Source: Candidatus Nanopelagicales bacterium
GTDB taxonomy: Bacteria > Actinomycetota > Actinomycetes > S36-B12
DNA: 36,118 bases
Direction: 5' to 3'
NCBI GenBank assembly: GCA_017854795.1
Contig: JAFMHB010000022.1
Location: 1 to 36,118 of the forward strand
Shown one piece after another: positions 15,238 to 22,786 of this stretch. Every line of letters begins with the position of its first letter. Position 1 is the first letter of the stretch. A program made the position numbers and the translations under genes. The notes under the pieces are model-generated. The model was not told where the DNA came from and did no database searches. It saw only the letters and a program-made list of their open reading frames with translations.

Positions 15238-16353
15238 ATGTCTCATTCAACTCACGTGTTGCTCCTCGTTACCGCAGATTCACGGATCATTAATAATGTG
15301 AGATCCGTTGTTGATCCACTGGGAATTGATGTCATGGTGGTCACATCCCCACTTATTGCCAGAGAGACTTGGGAGAGCACCGAATTCGTCTTGGTCGGTT
15401 CAGATCTCGCAGGTGAATGCGTTGAAAATTTGGCTCCACGTCGAGCCCACTTGATCGTGGTTCACCTGAAGGAAGAATCTGAGCTCGGGGCACTCACCGC
15501 ACCCAACTTCGAACGTGATATTTGGCGGCACGCTGTCGCGCTAGGTGCTGAAAATGTACTGGAATTGCCGACAGCCAACTTCTGGTTAGTCGATGCACTC
15601 TCACCCCTTGCGATCACTGAGCCGGTGAAAGCAACTGCGGGGGGCAACGTTATTTCAATTATCGGTGGGAGTGGCGGTGCTGGGGCTTCAACCTTTGCAT
15701 CGAATCTTGCGGCAATTGCTCTCACGCAAGGTATGAGTTCGGTCGTGATTGATCTCGATCAGTTGGGCGGCGGCATTGATCTACTTCTTGGCGCCGAAGA
15801 AATCTCGGGTACACGTTGGCCCGACATAGATCCTGGTGCGGGAAGGATCGCAGGCGAAACCTTGACCGCGGCTCTGCCAAAGGCAAACGGAGTTGCGTTT
15901 CTGTCACAGAGTCGAACTGCAACAAGTGAGATGACTCTTGAAGTTGTGGCCGCAGTTGTTGACGCAGCACGTAGGGCATTTGATGTGGTTGTTCTTGACC
16001 TGCCACGAGAACAGAGCGAGTGCAATGGGCTGTTGATCGGTCAGAGTTTGGTTACCTGTGTAATCACACGAAACCATGTTCGCGCAATTGCGGCCAGTAT
16101 CTCGCTATCGCATTGGGTTAAAAGATTGGGAAACCAAAGCCGCTTTGTTCTGATCAGTGACTCAAAAGGGCTTGGGCTCCCTGATATCTGTGGTGCTCTC
16201 GGAGATCAGGGGATAACTGAAATTGCCTTCATGCCCGCAATGACGACACGAGCAGACGAAGGTGATCCGCCGGGTATCAACTCCGGCTACCGGGATGTTT
16301 GCGAAGAACTGCTCGGTGAGGTGCGCGCCCAGACTTCGAAAAGTGCAGCATGA
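15238..16353 (+). CDS. ssd: CpaE/MinD-like protein of the Tad locus (Ssd)
   Basis: The 371 residues have an N-terminal receiver-like part (THVLLLVTADSRIINNVRSV) and a MinD/ParA-type ATPase domain starting near residue 140. The P-loop reads GGSGGAGAST, in which the usual Lys before Ser/Thr is Ala; this deviation is known in Ssd (Rv3660c), named septum site determining protein. CpaE-type proteins place Tad pili at the cell pole in other bacteria. The ATG at 15238 is used because an earlier one at 15115 overlaps the HAD gene. It is the first gene of the Tad operon and overlaps tadA by ATGA. Confidence 0.85.
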   Translation: MSHSTHVLLLVTADSRIINNVRSVVDPLGIDVMVVTSPLIARETWESTEFVLVGSDLAGECVENLAPRRAHLIVVHLKEESELGALTAPNFERDIWRHAVALGAENVLELPTANFWLVDALSPLAITEPVKATAGGNVISIIGGSGGAGASTFASNLAAIALTQGMSSVVIDLDQLGGGIDLLLGAEEISGTRWPDIDPGAGRIAGETLTAALPKANGVAFLSQSRTATSEMTLEVVAAVVDAARRAFDVVVLDLPREQSECNGLLIGQSLVTCVITRNHVRAIAASISLSHWVKRLGNQSRFVLISDSKGLGLPDICGALGDQGITEIAFMPAMTTRADEGDPPGINSGYRDVCEELLGEVRAQTSKSAA

Positions 16354-17498
16354 ACCAAGCCCTCGCTAATCGGGTACGTACCCGTCTCATCTCATCAAAT
16401 GTCACTGCCTCGCGCACCCATGTTCTACAAGCATTACGAGAGGAAGGAGTCGTTCTCAGCGAAGAATCGGCAGAAGAACTTGCACTCGTTCTTGAGCGTG
16501 AATTCAACGGTTCTGGCGTCCTGCAACCACTATTGGAAGAAGCCGGTGTCACCGACGTATTAGTTAATGGACCCAATGCGGTCTGGTGTGATCGGGGTCT
16601 TGGTCTTGAGCTCACGGGTATTGAGTTCAACTCGGATAATGAAGTAAGGCGGCTTGCCCAGCGACTTGCTTCAACAGCAGGGCGAAGACTCGATGACGCA
16701 GCGCCCATGGTTGACGCGCAATTGGGTGACGGAACTCGCCTGCATTGTGTGCTTTCACCGATCTCGACGGGTGGAACAACAATTTCACTTCGAATACCCA
16801 GTGCAAAAACGTTTACCGTGGAATCACTGATCGCCACCGGATCAATCAATCAGGAGATTGCCGATCTACTCATTTCAATGATCGGTGGTCGATTGGCGTT
16901 TCTCATTAGTGGAGGAACTGGCACAGGAAAAACTACCGTGTTGTCAGCGTTACTCGCCCAGGTGAATCCGGCGCACCGGATTGTGATTGTGGAGGATTCC
17001 TCCGAACTCAATCCTGCCCACCCGCATGTAGTCCGGATGCAGAGTCGACTTCCCAACGTTGAAGGGCAGGGCTCCATTACTTTGCGTGACCTTGTACGAA
17101 CATCACTCCGGATGCGTCCTGATCGAATAGTTGTCGGTGAGGTTCGCGGCCCCGAGGTCGTTGAATTGCTCACTGCTCTTAACACGGGGCACGAGGGTGG
17201 TTGCGGAACGGTTCACGCGAATAGCCCGCAAGCGGTTCCAGCCCGATTGGCCGCCCTGGGGTTGACGGCAGGTATTGAGCGCGAGGCACTACATGCACTT
17301 ATCGGCTCTGGACTCGACGCGGTTATTCACCTGGCCCGAGTGGGTGGCCGCAGGTTCCTCGACGGAATTCACGTCTTTGATCTCGATGAACGGGGCTTTG
17401 TAACCACTCGAGCAGCACTCATTCGGCAAGGTGATATTTGGGTGAAGGAATCTGGCTGGCGTGAACTTGTTAGCCGATGTGAACGCCGACAAGCATGA
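16350..17498 (+). CDS. tadA: Tad/CpaF-type secretion ATPase
   Basis: TadA powers pilus or protein export by the Tad system. The 382-residue protein shows Walker A ISGGTGTGKTTVLSALL (from about residue 186), an Asp box VIVEDSSELNP, a Walker B region RPDRIVVGEVRGPEVVELL and a His box GHEGGCGTVHANSP. These are the marks of the VirB11/CpaF family. The ATG overlaps the ssd stop by four bases, and the stop overlaps tadB the same way. It corresponds to the helicase/secretion-neighbourhood ATPase (Rv3659c). Confidence 0.95.
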   Translation: MNQALANRVRTRLISSNVTASRTHVLQALREEGVVLSEESAEELALVLEREFNGSGVLQPLLEEAGVTDVLVNGPNAVWCDRGLGLELTGIEFNSDNEVRRLAQRLASTAGRRLDDAAPMVDAQLGDGTRLHCVLSPISTGGTTISLRIPSAKTFTVESLIATGSINQEIADLLISMIGGRLAFLISGGTGTGKTTVLSALLAQVNPAHRIVIVEDSSELNPAHPHVVRMQSRLPNVEGQGSITLRDLVRTSLRMRPDRIVVGEVRGPEVVELLTALNTGHEGGCGTVHANSPQAVPARLAALGLTAGIEREALHALIGSGLDAVIHLARVGGRRFLDGIHVFDLDERGFVTTRAALIRQGDIWVKESGWRELVSRCERRQA

Positions 17499-18193
17499 TT
17501 TTTATTGCTGCACTCGCTGCAGGGATCAGTGCCTGGTTGTTCATTCCCGTTCGGGCACGTGCTCGTCTGGGATTTGTCAATGAAGTTGAATCTGAAGGTA
17601 CGAAACCAGTTGGCCTATTCTTTTCATTGACTTCACTTGCTGACAACTTTGGAAGCCGTAAGCGCAAGGCCGTTAGCAAACAGCGAGACCAAACACTCGG
17701 TGCAATCTCCGTACTTGCCTCTGAGCTCACCGCAGGTCATTCACCTGAAACTTCATTGATCAACGTTGGGTCTCAAGTCTGGCCTTTGGCCTATACGGCT
17801 GCGGGCGCAGGCAGTGACACGACGGCGGCATTTACACTCGATGCACGCGCTAGGCCGGAACTGCGTTCCCTGGCCGCATGCTGGCACGTTGGGCTTAACA
17901 GTGGTGCGGGACTGGGAGCAAGTATTTCCCAGTTGTATATCGCCTTACGCGCCCAGCAGGAAGTGCGAGCCCACCTTGAAGCGGAATTGGCTGGACCGCG
18001 CGCCACGGCTGTGACCCTTGGATTTTTGCCCGTCATCGGCATTGGGCTTGGATACATTTTGGGTGCTGAACCTGTGACATGGTTCTTCTCAGGACTACTC
18101 GGTTTGGGAACACTCATGATCGGTATCGCACTGACATTGTCGGGTCTTTGGTGGACCTCCCGCATTGCCGGCGGTGTTGAGGCCATGCTGTGA
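17495..18193 (+). CDS. tadB: Tad secretion inner-membrane protein TadB
   Basis: A 232-residue membrane protein with an N-terminal helix, a basic cytoplasmic segment, a type II secretion F domain (RSLAACWHVGLNSGAGLGASISQLYIALRAQQEVR cut into its helices) and two C-terminal helices. TadB and TadC form the platform on which TadA acts. It overlaps tadA by ATGA and tadC by GTGA. Confidence 0.85.
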   Translation: MIFIAALAAGISAWLFIPVRARARLGFVNEVESEGTKPVGLFFSLTSLADNFGSRKRKAVSKQRDQTLGAISVLASELTAGHSPETSLINVGSQVWPLAYTAAGAGSDTTAAFTLDARARPELRSLAACWHVGLNSGAGLGASISQLYIALRAQQEVRAHLEAELAGPRATAVTLGFLPVIGIGLGYILGAEPVTWFFSGLLGLGTLMIGIALTLSGLWWTSRIAGGVEAML

Positions 18194-18948
18194 TCGTGAT
18201 TGCTGCGATTTTTGCAGCCGTCAGTGTCCATTTTTTTCTTCAGCCACTACCTGCACGGCGAAGACCACGAAAGCGATTGTCACGGGTGGTGAGCAGCAAG
18301 TCACATGACAAAAATGAAATTGCCCAAACGAATTCAGCCTCACCCACATTTTTGAGGGTGGTCGGGATAGGAGCGGGTGCGCTGCTCGGGTGGACTTTTG
18401 GTGGAGTGATCGGGCTTGTAACTGGTGCTGGTGCGGGTTTTTATTTGATGCGAATGCTCAGCAAGCGAGAAGATGCACCGGGCAATATTGAGTCCGCAGC
18501 CGTGGCTCGAGACACACCGGTCTTCATTGATCTCTTAGCGGCGACGTTGGCGTCGGGTGCCACAATGCACAGTTCTCTGTCCGCGGCTGCGAACGCGATG
18601 CAGGGCAGTCCTATTCAGACTCGGCTCGCACCCGTATTAGCAGCTATTCAACTTGGAGCCGACCCACGTGATGCATGGAGCACCTTGATCGATGAACCTG
18701 TTTTGGGTCAATTAGCCATAAGCGTCAGGCGCTCCTATGACACGGGTGCTGGGCTTGAACCGGTACTTGTTGGGATTGCCACTGAGATGAGACGTGAGCA
18801 CCGTTCTCGAGTCGAGGTCGCAGCGAGGACCGCGGGAGTAAAAGCCGTTATCCCACTGGCGGTGTGTTTCCTTCCAGCTTTTTTTGCATTAGGTGTTGTG
18901 CCGATTGTTGCCTCACTCGCGGCATCCACAGGCATGCTCCCAGGGTGA
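18190..18948 (+). CDS. tadC: Tad secretion inner-membrane protein TadC
   Basis: A 252-residue partner of TadB with a type II secretion F domain: FIDLLAATLASGATMHSSL, then a conserved SVRRSYDTGAGLEPVL segment and a C-terminal membrane pair (AVIPLAVCFLPAFFALGVVP). The GTG at 18190 overlaps the tadB stop. About 95 bp separate it from the pilin-like gene; that gap holds a short hairpin near the next ribosome-binding site. Confidence 0.85.
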   Translation: MIVIAAIFAAVSVHFFLQPLPARRRPRKRLSRVVSSKSHDKNEIAQTNSASPTFLRVVGIGAGALLGWTFGGVIGLVTGAGAGFYLMRMLSKREDAPGNIESAAVARDTPVFIDLLAATLASGATMHSSLSAAANAMQGSPIQTRLAPVLAAIQLGADPRDAWSTLIDEPVLGQLAISVRRSYDTGAGLEPVLVGIATEMRREHRSRVEVAARTAGVKAVIPLAVCFLPAFFALGVVPIVASLAASTGMLPG

Positions 18949-19014
18949 CCAACAATCCACACGATTCACTTTGCAGCTGTTTGCTTTCGCTTACTTGTTT
19001 CAGACTCACTGTGT

Positions 19015-19029
19015 TCCCGAAACTCGGGA
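19015..19029 (+). promoter_or_regulatory. Short hairpin before the pilin-like gene
   Basis: TCCCGA and TCGGGA pair around a 3-nt loop, a few bases before the AGAGG ribosome-binding site of the pilin-like gene. It could be a 5' end stabiliser for that message. No promoter is evident in the 95-bp gap. Confidence 0.35.
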
Positions 19030-19044
19030 TACAGAGAGGCACTA

Positions 19045-19236
19045 ATGGAAACAAGATCCGCGAAAATCATGTCAGTACTGAAAGACGAAACCGGACTCAC
19101 CACCACTGAATACGCCGTAGGAACTGTTGCAGTTGCAGGACTGAGTGGGCTACTACTCAAGCTTCTGACGAGCGACAGCCTTCGAGACCTTATTTGGTCA
19201 GTCATCAGCAACGCATTCTCACGGTTTTTCGGTTAA
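19045..19236 (+). CDS. Flp pilin-like protein (DUF4244)
   Basis: A 63-residue protein with a charged leader, then ETG-LTTTEYAVGTVAVAGLSG and a hydrophobic helix, ending in a short amphipathic tail. Cleavage after Gly17 would leave Glu at +5 and Tyr at +6, exactly the Flp/type IVb prepilin rule. DUF4244 proteins take the pilin position in actinobacterial helicase/secretion-neighbourhood loci (Rv3657c to Rv3656c region). An AGAGG lies 6 nt before the ATG. The prepilin peptidase that would process it is not in the window. Confidence 0.82.
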   Translation: METRSAKIMSVLKDETGLTTTEYAVGTVAVAGLSGLLLKLLTSDSLRDLIWSVISNAFSRFFG

Positions 19237-19256
19237 CAGTGACAATTTGGATTGCA

Positions 19257-19290
19257 GCTTCCTTGGACTGGATAACCGGTCCAAGGAAGC
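19257..19290 (+). promoter_or_regulatory. Strong intercistronic hairpin after the pilin-like gene
   Basis: The two 15-base arms pair completely, with a single T-G wobble, around an ATAA loop. The hairpin starts 21 nt after the pilin stop and ends 14 nt before the ribosome-binding site of the TadE gene. No T-run follows, so it is more likely a 3' stabiliser or partial terminator that lets the major pilin be made in excess over TadE. Confidence 0.6.
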
Positions 19291-19304
19291 ACTCCCGAAT
19301 CGGT

Positions 19305-19310
19305 AAGGAG
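19305..19310 (+). promoter_or_regulatory. Ribosome-binding site that decides the TadE start
   Basis: AAGGAG lies 6 nt before a TTG at 19317. This spacing is ideal and picks the TTG over a GTG at 19239 and an ATG at 19335 (the Met after the predicted cleavage Gly). Confidence 0.6.
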
Positions 19311-19316
19311 ACCCGA

Positions 19317-19670
19317 TTGGGAGGCGAGAAGGGAATGGCCACACTGGAAACGGCACTCATGGTTCCCGTGCTGTTCCTCATTACTTTTCTATTCCTTTGC
19401 GGGATTTCACTCGGCGTACAGACATTGGCTCTGAGTGATGCAACCCGGACAGCTGCGCGCGAACTAGCCCGCGGAGCCAGTGAAGAGTCGGTACGTCAGG
19501 GCTTTTTTCGGAGTGAGCCAACAGCCCGATTGCAGATCATCTGGGACGTTGACACGGTTGCTGTGGAGACACTTAAGCCTGGTGAATTCGGGGTGAGTTT
19601 TCTCGGCCTCAGCCCTTTTGAACTCTCCCAGAAACATATTGCTCCGCGGGAGTGGATCAATGCGCAATGA
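19317..19670 (+). CDS. TadE-like pseudopilin
   Basis: Started at the TTG at 19317, the protein has 117 residues: a short leader GGEKG, then MATLETALMVPVLFLITFLF, with Glu at +5 after the predicted cleavage Gly as in TadE pseudopilins. One membrane helix is followed by an extracytoplasmic domain beginning LSDATRTAARELARG. The later start at the Met inside MATLE would remove the cleavage site. It overlaps the next gene by 11 nt. Confidence 0.8.
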   Translation: MGGEKGMATLETALMVPVLFLITFLFLCGISLGVQTLALSDATRTAARELARGASEESVRQGFFRSEPTARLQIIWDVDTVAVETLKPGEFGVSFLGLSPFELSQKHIAPREWINAQ

Positions 19671-20013
19671 CGAGGGAAGTACAACAATTCTCACCTTGGT
19701 ACTTGGATTCGTCATTTGCTCCGCTGGTGTGGTGGCAATGATCTTTGTCCAACTGACTCTGGCACGTGCCACTCTAGGCAGCTACGCGGATCTGGCAGCA
19801 ATTGCAGCAGTCCAAACCAGCGGAGAACCTTGCGTAGCAGCAGCCCAGATCAGTTCTCGCAATGGTGTTGAACTTTTCGCATGCGAAGTTAACGGTGATC
19901 AATCAATCATTGAAGTGCGCATGCCCGCACCATTTCTGCTGGCGCGATTTTCCAACATTGAATCTCTTTCGGTTACGGCTCGAGCTGGTTACTCAGTAAT
20001 TTCAGAATTTTGA
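19660..20013 (+). CDS. TadE-like protein of the helicase/secretion neighbourhood
   Basis: A 117-residue protein with one N-terminal helix (GSTTILTLVLGFVICSAGVV) followed by a small extracytoplasmic domain with QLTLARATLGSYADLAAIAAV and two Cys. It matches the Rv3654c-type gene that ends these loci. Unlike TadE it has no Glu at +5 after the Gly, so it may stay unprocessed. A GGGAG lies 7-9 nt before the ATG, inside the TadE gene. Its last 41 bases overlap the end of the convergent helicase gene. Confidence 0.78.
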   Translation: MRNDEGSTTILTLVLGFVICSAGVVAMIFVQLTLARATLGSYADLAAIAAVQTSGEPCVAAAQISSRNGVELFACEVNGDQSIIEVRMPAPFLLARFSNIESLSVTARAGYSVISEF

Positions 20014-22228
20014 TTGCTCCGGATTTGCTAAGGGGCTCATTTCCATTCCCACATTTAGGTGACTGAATACAACCGGGACAACCGAAGTCACACGGGCAGG
20101 CTTGCACAGCTTCACGTGTGGCATTTACCCACCGCAGAGCATTGTCAAAACCGTACTGGGCAATTCCAGCACCACCGGGTAGTCCATCGTAAATAAATAT
20201 TGTGATTTCACCAGTGTCTGGGTGCATGGGAGTCGATACACCACCAATATCCCAGCGGTCGCAACTGGCAAAAAGAGGAAGCATGCCAATGCTGGCATGT
20301 TCGGCTCCGTGAATTGCGCCGGCAATGTCGGCGTCATCGACGTTAGTGTCGATCAGCGGGAAGGTCCACCAGACAGCTTTTGTCTTCAAGGATCGAACGG
20401 GTAGGTCAAGGAGTACGGTTCCCAGATTCTCACCGGTGAAATGCCGGCGCGCGTATGAAACAGTTTGTGAAGTGACTTCAACTTCGCCAAAATGCATGCG
20501 CAAACTGTGCGTGATCTCCTCGGTTCTTTCTTCATTGATGACATGAATATTGCTAATGTCTCGTGCAAAAGTTGTGTAATCCACCGGGGTTGCTTCAACG
20601 AGGGCAACTGCTGCTTCAAGGTCAAGTTCGTGAACGACAAATGTTTCACCCTGATGGGTGTAGACCGCACCCTCGTGAACACTTCGATGTGATGCTGAGT
20701 GGTCCACGTAACCGCACAGCCTGCCCGTACCGATCTCGACAACACGAACAGTTTCCCCACCGGTTCCGCGAAGGTCGGCAAGTGCGCTTGCAGCTTGGGT
20801 TTGTGTCCAGAACCAACCGGTTGGTCGTTTTCGAAGGAGCCCCTGGTCCACAAGGGTCTCAACAACGTTGGGTGCATTCTCTGGGAAAAACCGTGAAAGA
20901 TCCTCGGTAGTTAAGGGAAGTTCCTGTGCAGCGGCACAAAGGTGCGGCGCCATAACGAATTCATTCGATGGATGTGAGATCGCTACCTCAACATCAGAAT
21001 CAAAAAAGGTTTCGGGATGGTGAAGTACATACGTATCCAGTGGATCTTCGCGGGCAATGAAAATTGCGAGTGCTGCTTCGCCACTGCGACCTGCCCGACC
21101 AACCTGCTGCCACAGAGATGCCTTGGTCCCGGGCCAGCCCGCTGTAATCACAATGTCGAGACCCGTGATGTCAATTCCGAGTTCCAAAGCATTGGTGGCA
21201 GCCATCGCGCGAATTTCGCCTGAGCGAAGGTCACGCTCAAGATCACGGCGTTCATGTGCGAGAAACCCGCCACGATAAGCGCGAACCATGTGTTCGATCT
21301 CAGCCGAATTGAAGTCGGCGCGCAGTAGTTCCTTTGTCCCCGCGGAGACGTATTCAACTCCACGTCGCGAGCGCGCGAATGCGACAGCCTGACTACCACT
21401 GGGGACAATTCGAGCGAGCAGCCGCGCGCTTTCGTCGAGTACACCCCGCCTGGTCTCGGTGTTGAGGATTGTGGGGGGTTGCCAAAAAACGAAAGTGCGT
21501 TGCGGGACTGCGGCGGTGTTTTCGCTAAATGAAGTTGCAGTTCTCCCCGTGAGCATCTCCAAGCTAAGAGTGGGGTTCCCCGAGGTGGCTGACGCGGCCA
21601 AAACGGTCGGCCAAGCACCGTACTTGTTTGCGATTCGGAGCAATCGCCGGATGATCATCGAGACATGTGCACCGAAGACACCTTTATATGTGTGTGCTTC
21701 ATCGATAATCACGAACTGTAAGTGACGGAAAAAATGTGACCAATATTTATGTCCTGGCAAAATAGAAAAATGAAGCATATCTGGGTTTGTAAGTAAATAG
21801 TTTGCGTGCTTGCGCAACCACTGTCGATCCTCATGGGAGGTGTCACCGTCGTACACCCCGGCCCGAATGCCCGGAACCGCCCACGAATTCACGGTTTCAA
21901 GTTGATCGGCGGCGAGGGCTTTAGTTGGGGAAAGGTAAAGCACCGTTCCACCGGTCAGAGCCGAAGTGATAGCGGGCGCATTAAAAGCAATTGTCTTTCC
22001 CGTTGCCGTTCCTGTGGCGAGAATTGAATCGGTGCCCTCGTAGGAACTCTGGGCAAAATCAACCTGGTGCTTCCACAGAGATGTAATACCTTCGCGCCCC
22101 AGCGACGATCGCAACTCGGAGGAAATCCACTTTGGCCAAGGAACTGTCGTGCCGGGACTCTCAGGGATCACCCGCAGGTGCACGATTTCCTCACCCGTAT
22201 CCATGAGGGAGTGGGGATCAGGCAACAT
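19973..22228 (-). CDS. DECH/DEAH-box superfamily 2 helicase with DUF1998 zinc domain
   Basis: A large ATP-dependent helicase related to Rv3649 and yeast Hrq1. Motif I is ATGTATGKTIAF, motif II VIIDEAHTYKG, then SATSGNP (motif III), a second RecA domain with ALELGIDITGLD and QQVGRAGRSGE (motif VI). The C-terminus has a DUF1998 domain with a Cys cluster CPCDFGCPGCIQSPKCGNGN, likely binding zinc. The ATG at 22228 (751 residues) is preferred over an upstream ATG at 22273 because the extra residues do not resemble the family and would nearly reach the divergent STAS gene. Relatives act in DNA repair. The link to the Tad locus is by position only. Confidence 0.9.
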   Translation of the reverse strand: MLPDPHSLMDTGEEIVHLRVIPESPGTTVPWPKWISSELRSSLGREGITSLWKHQVDFAQSSYEGTDSILATGTATGKTIAFNAPAITSALTGGTVLYLSPTKALAADQLETVNSWAVPGIRAGVYDGDTSHEDRQWLRKHANYLLTNPDMLHFSILPGHKYWSHFFRHLQFVIIDEAHTYKGVFGAHVSMIIRRLLRIANKYGAWPTVLAASATSGNPTLSLEMLTGRTATSFSENTAAVPQRTFVFWQPPTILNTETRRGVLDESARLLARIVPSGSQAVAFARSRRGVEYVSAGTKELLRADFNSAEIEHMVRAYRGGFLAHERRDLERDLRSGEIRAMAATNALELGIDITGLDIVITAGWPGTKASLWQQVGRAGRSGEAALAIFIAREDPLDTYVLHHPETFFDSDVEVAISHPSNEFVMAPHLCAAAQELPLTTEDLSRFFPENAPNVVETLVDQGLLRKRPTGWFWTQTQAASALADLRGTGGETVRVVEIGTGRLCGYVDHSASHRSVHEGAVYTHQGETFVVHELDLEAAVALVEATPVDYTTFARDISNIHVINEERTEEITHSLRMHFGEVEVTSQTVSYARRHFTGENLGTVLLDLPVRSLKTKAVWWTFPLIDTNVDDADIAGAIHGAEHASIGMLPLFASCDRWDIGGVSTPMHPDTGEITIFIYDGLPGGAGIAQYGFDNALRWVNATREAVQACPCDFGCPGCIQSPKCGNGNEPLSKSGAIKILKLLSNQLEP

Positions 22229-22282
22229 AGGGACATCTTGCCTTGGGCAGACGACAACGCATTCTTCTGCCAAGGTGGGGGA

Positions 22283-22630
22283 ATGGAATTCGTGTTGGGT
22301 GCGGGGGCTGGCGGGTCGGGGACCGAAGTAAACGTTGTTTACTGCTCGGGAAGTCTCGATCTAGAAACGGTCGACGAGTTCAAGCACAGGGTTCTTCCCC
22401 TGCTCGTTGCCGGGGCTCCATCATTGGTATTGGACCTCGGCGGAGTCGGTTTTATGGACTCAACCGGGTTGGGCGGCTTGATCGCCGCCCTAAAACGTGC
22501 CCGAGAAGCCGAAATTGGACTGGATTTAGTGGTGAACACGGAACGGGTTTCGCAATTACTCGCCCTCACAGGGGTTGACGTCCTATTGCCAATATATGAA
22601 TCCCAACAATTGGCCTTGGCATCGAATTAG
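22283..22630 (+). CDS. STAS-domain anti-sigma factor antagonist
   Basis: A 115-residue single STAS domain: strand VNVVYCSGSLDLETVDEF, then LVLDLGGVGFMDSTGLGGLIAAL. The Ser in FMDSTGL is the residue phosphorylated by RsbW-type kinases in SpoIIAA/RsbV proteins. The purine-rich AAGGTGGGGGA before ATG 22283 is its ribosome-binding site. No sigma factor or anti-sigma kinase is in the window, so its partner lies elsewhere. It is divergent from the helicase gene. Confidence 0.85.
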   Translation: MEFVLGAGAGGSGTEVNVVYCSGSLDLETVDEFKHRVLPLLVAGAPSLVLDLGGVGFMDSTGLGGLIAALKRAREAEIGLDLVVNTERVSQLLALTGVDVLLPIYESQQLALASN

Positions 22631-22756
22631 TCACATTTTTAACACCTTCCCAGTAATTCCGGGCATCAATCGGTAGGCTCTCCCCGAACGTTTAGGGGAA
22701 ATGCTGGTGCGTGCACAAGCTATTTGACCGAGACACAAGTGTGAAATGCGACGGTA

Positions 22757-22771
22757 ATTAACCGCGTTAAT
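22757..22771. promoter_or_regulatory. Inverted repeat in the hppA leader
   Basis: ATTAAC and GTTAAT form perfect arms around CGC, 15-30 bases before the hppA ATG. The 156-bp gap also holds a weak TCCCC/GGGGA hairpin at 22681-22699 and a TTGACC at 22724-22729, but no -10 at proper spacing. The repeat may be an operator or a leader structure. Confidence 0.3.
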
Positions 22772-22786
22772 CGATGAGGGAGACCA

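Noticed and set aside
15664-15693. Broken P-loop in Ssd as a sign of gene decay
   Set aside because: The Lys-to-Ala change in GGSGGAGAST is, as recalled, typical of Ssd proteins in healthy genomes.
16277-16849. Minus-strand open frame of 190 codons opposite tadA
   Set aside because: Ser/Arg-rich antisense shadow across ssd and tadA, both of which are clear genes in a coupled operon.
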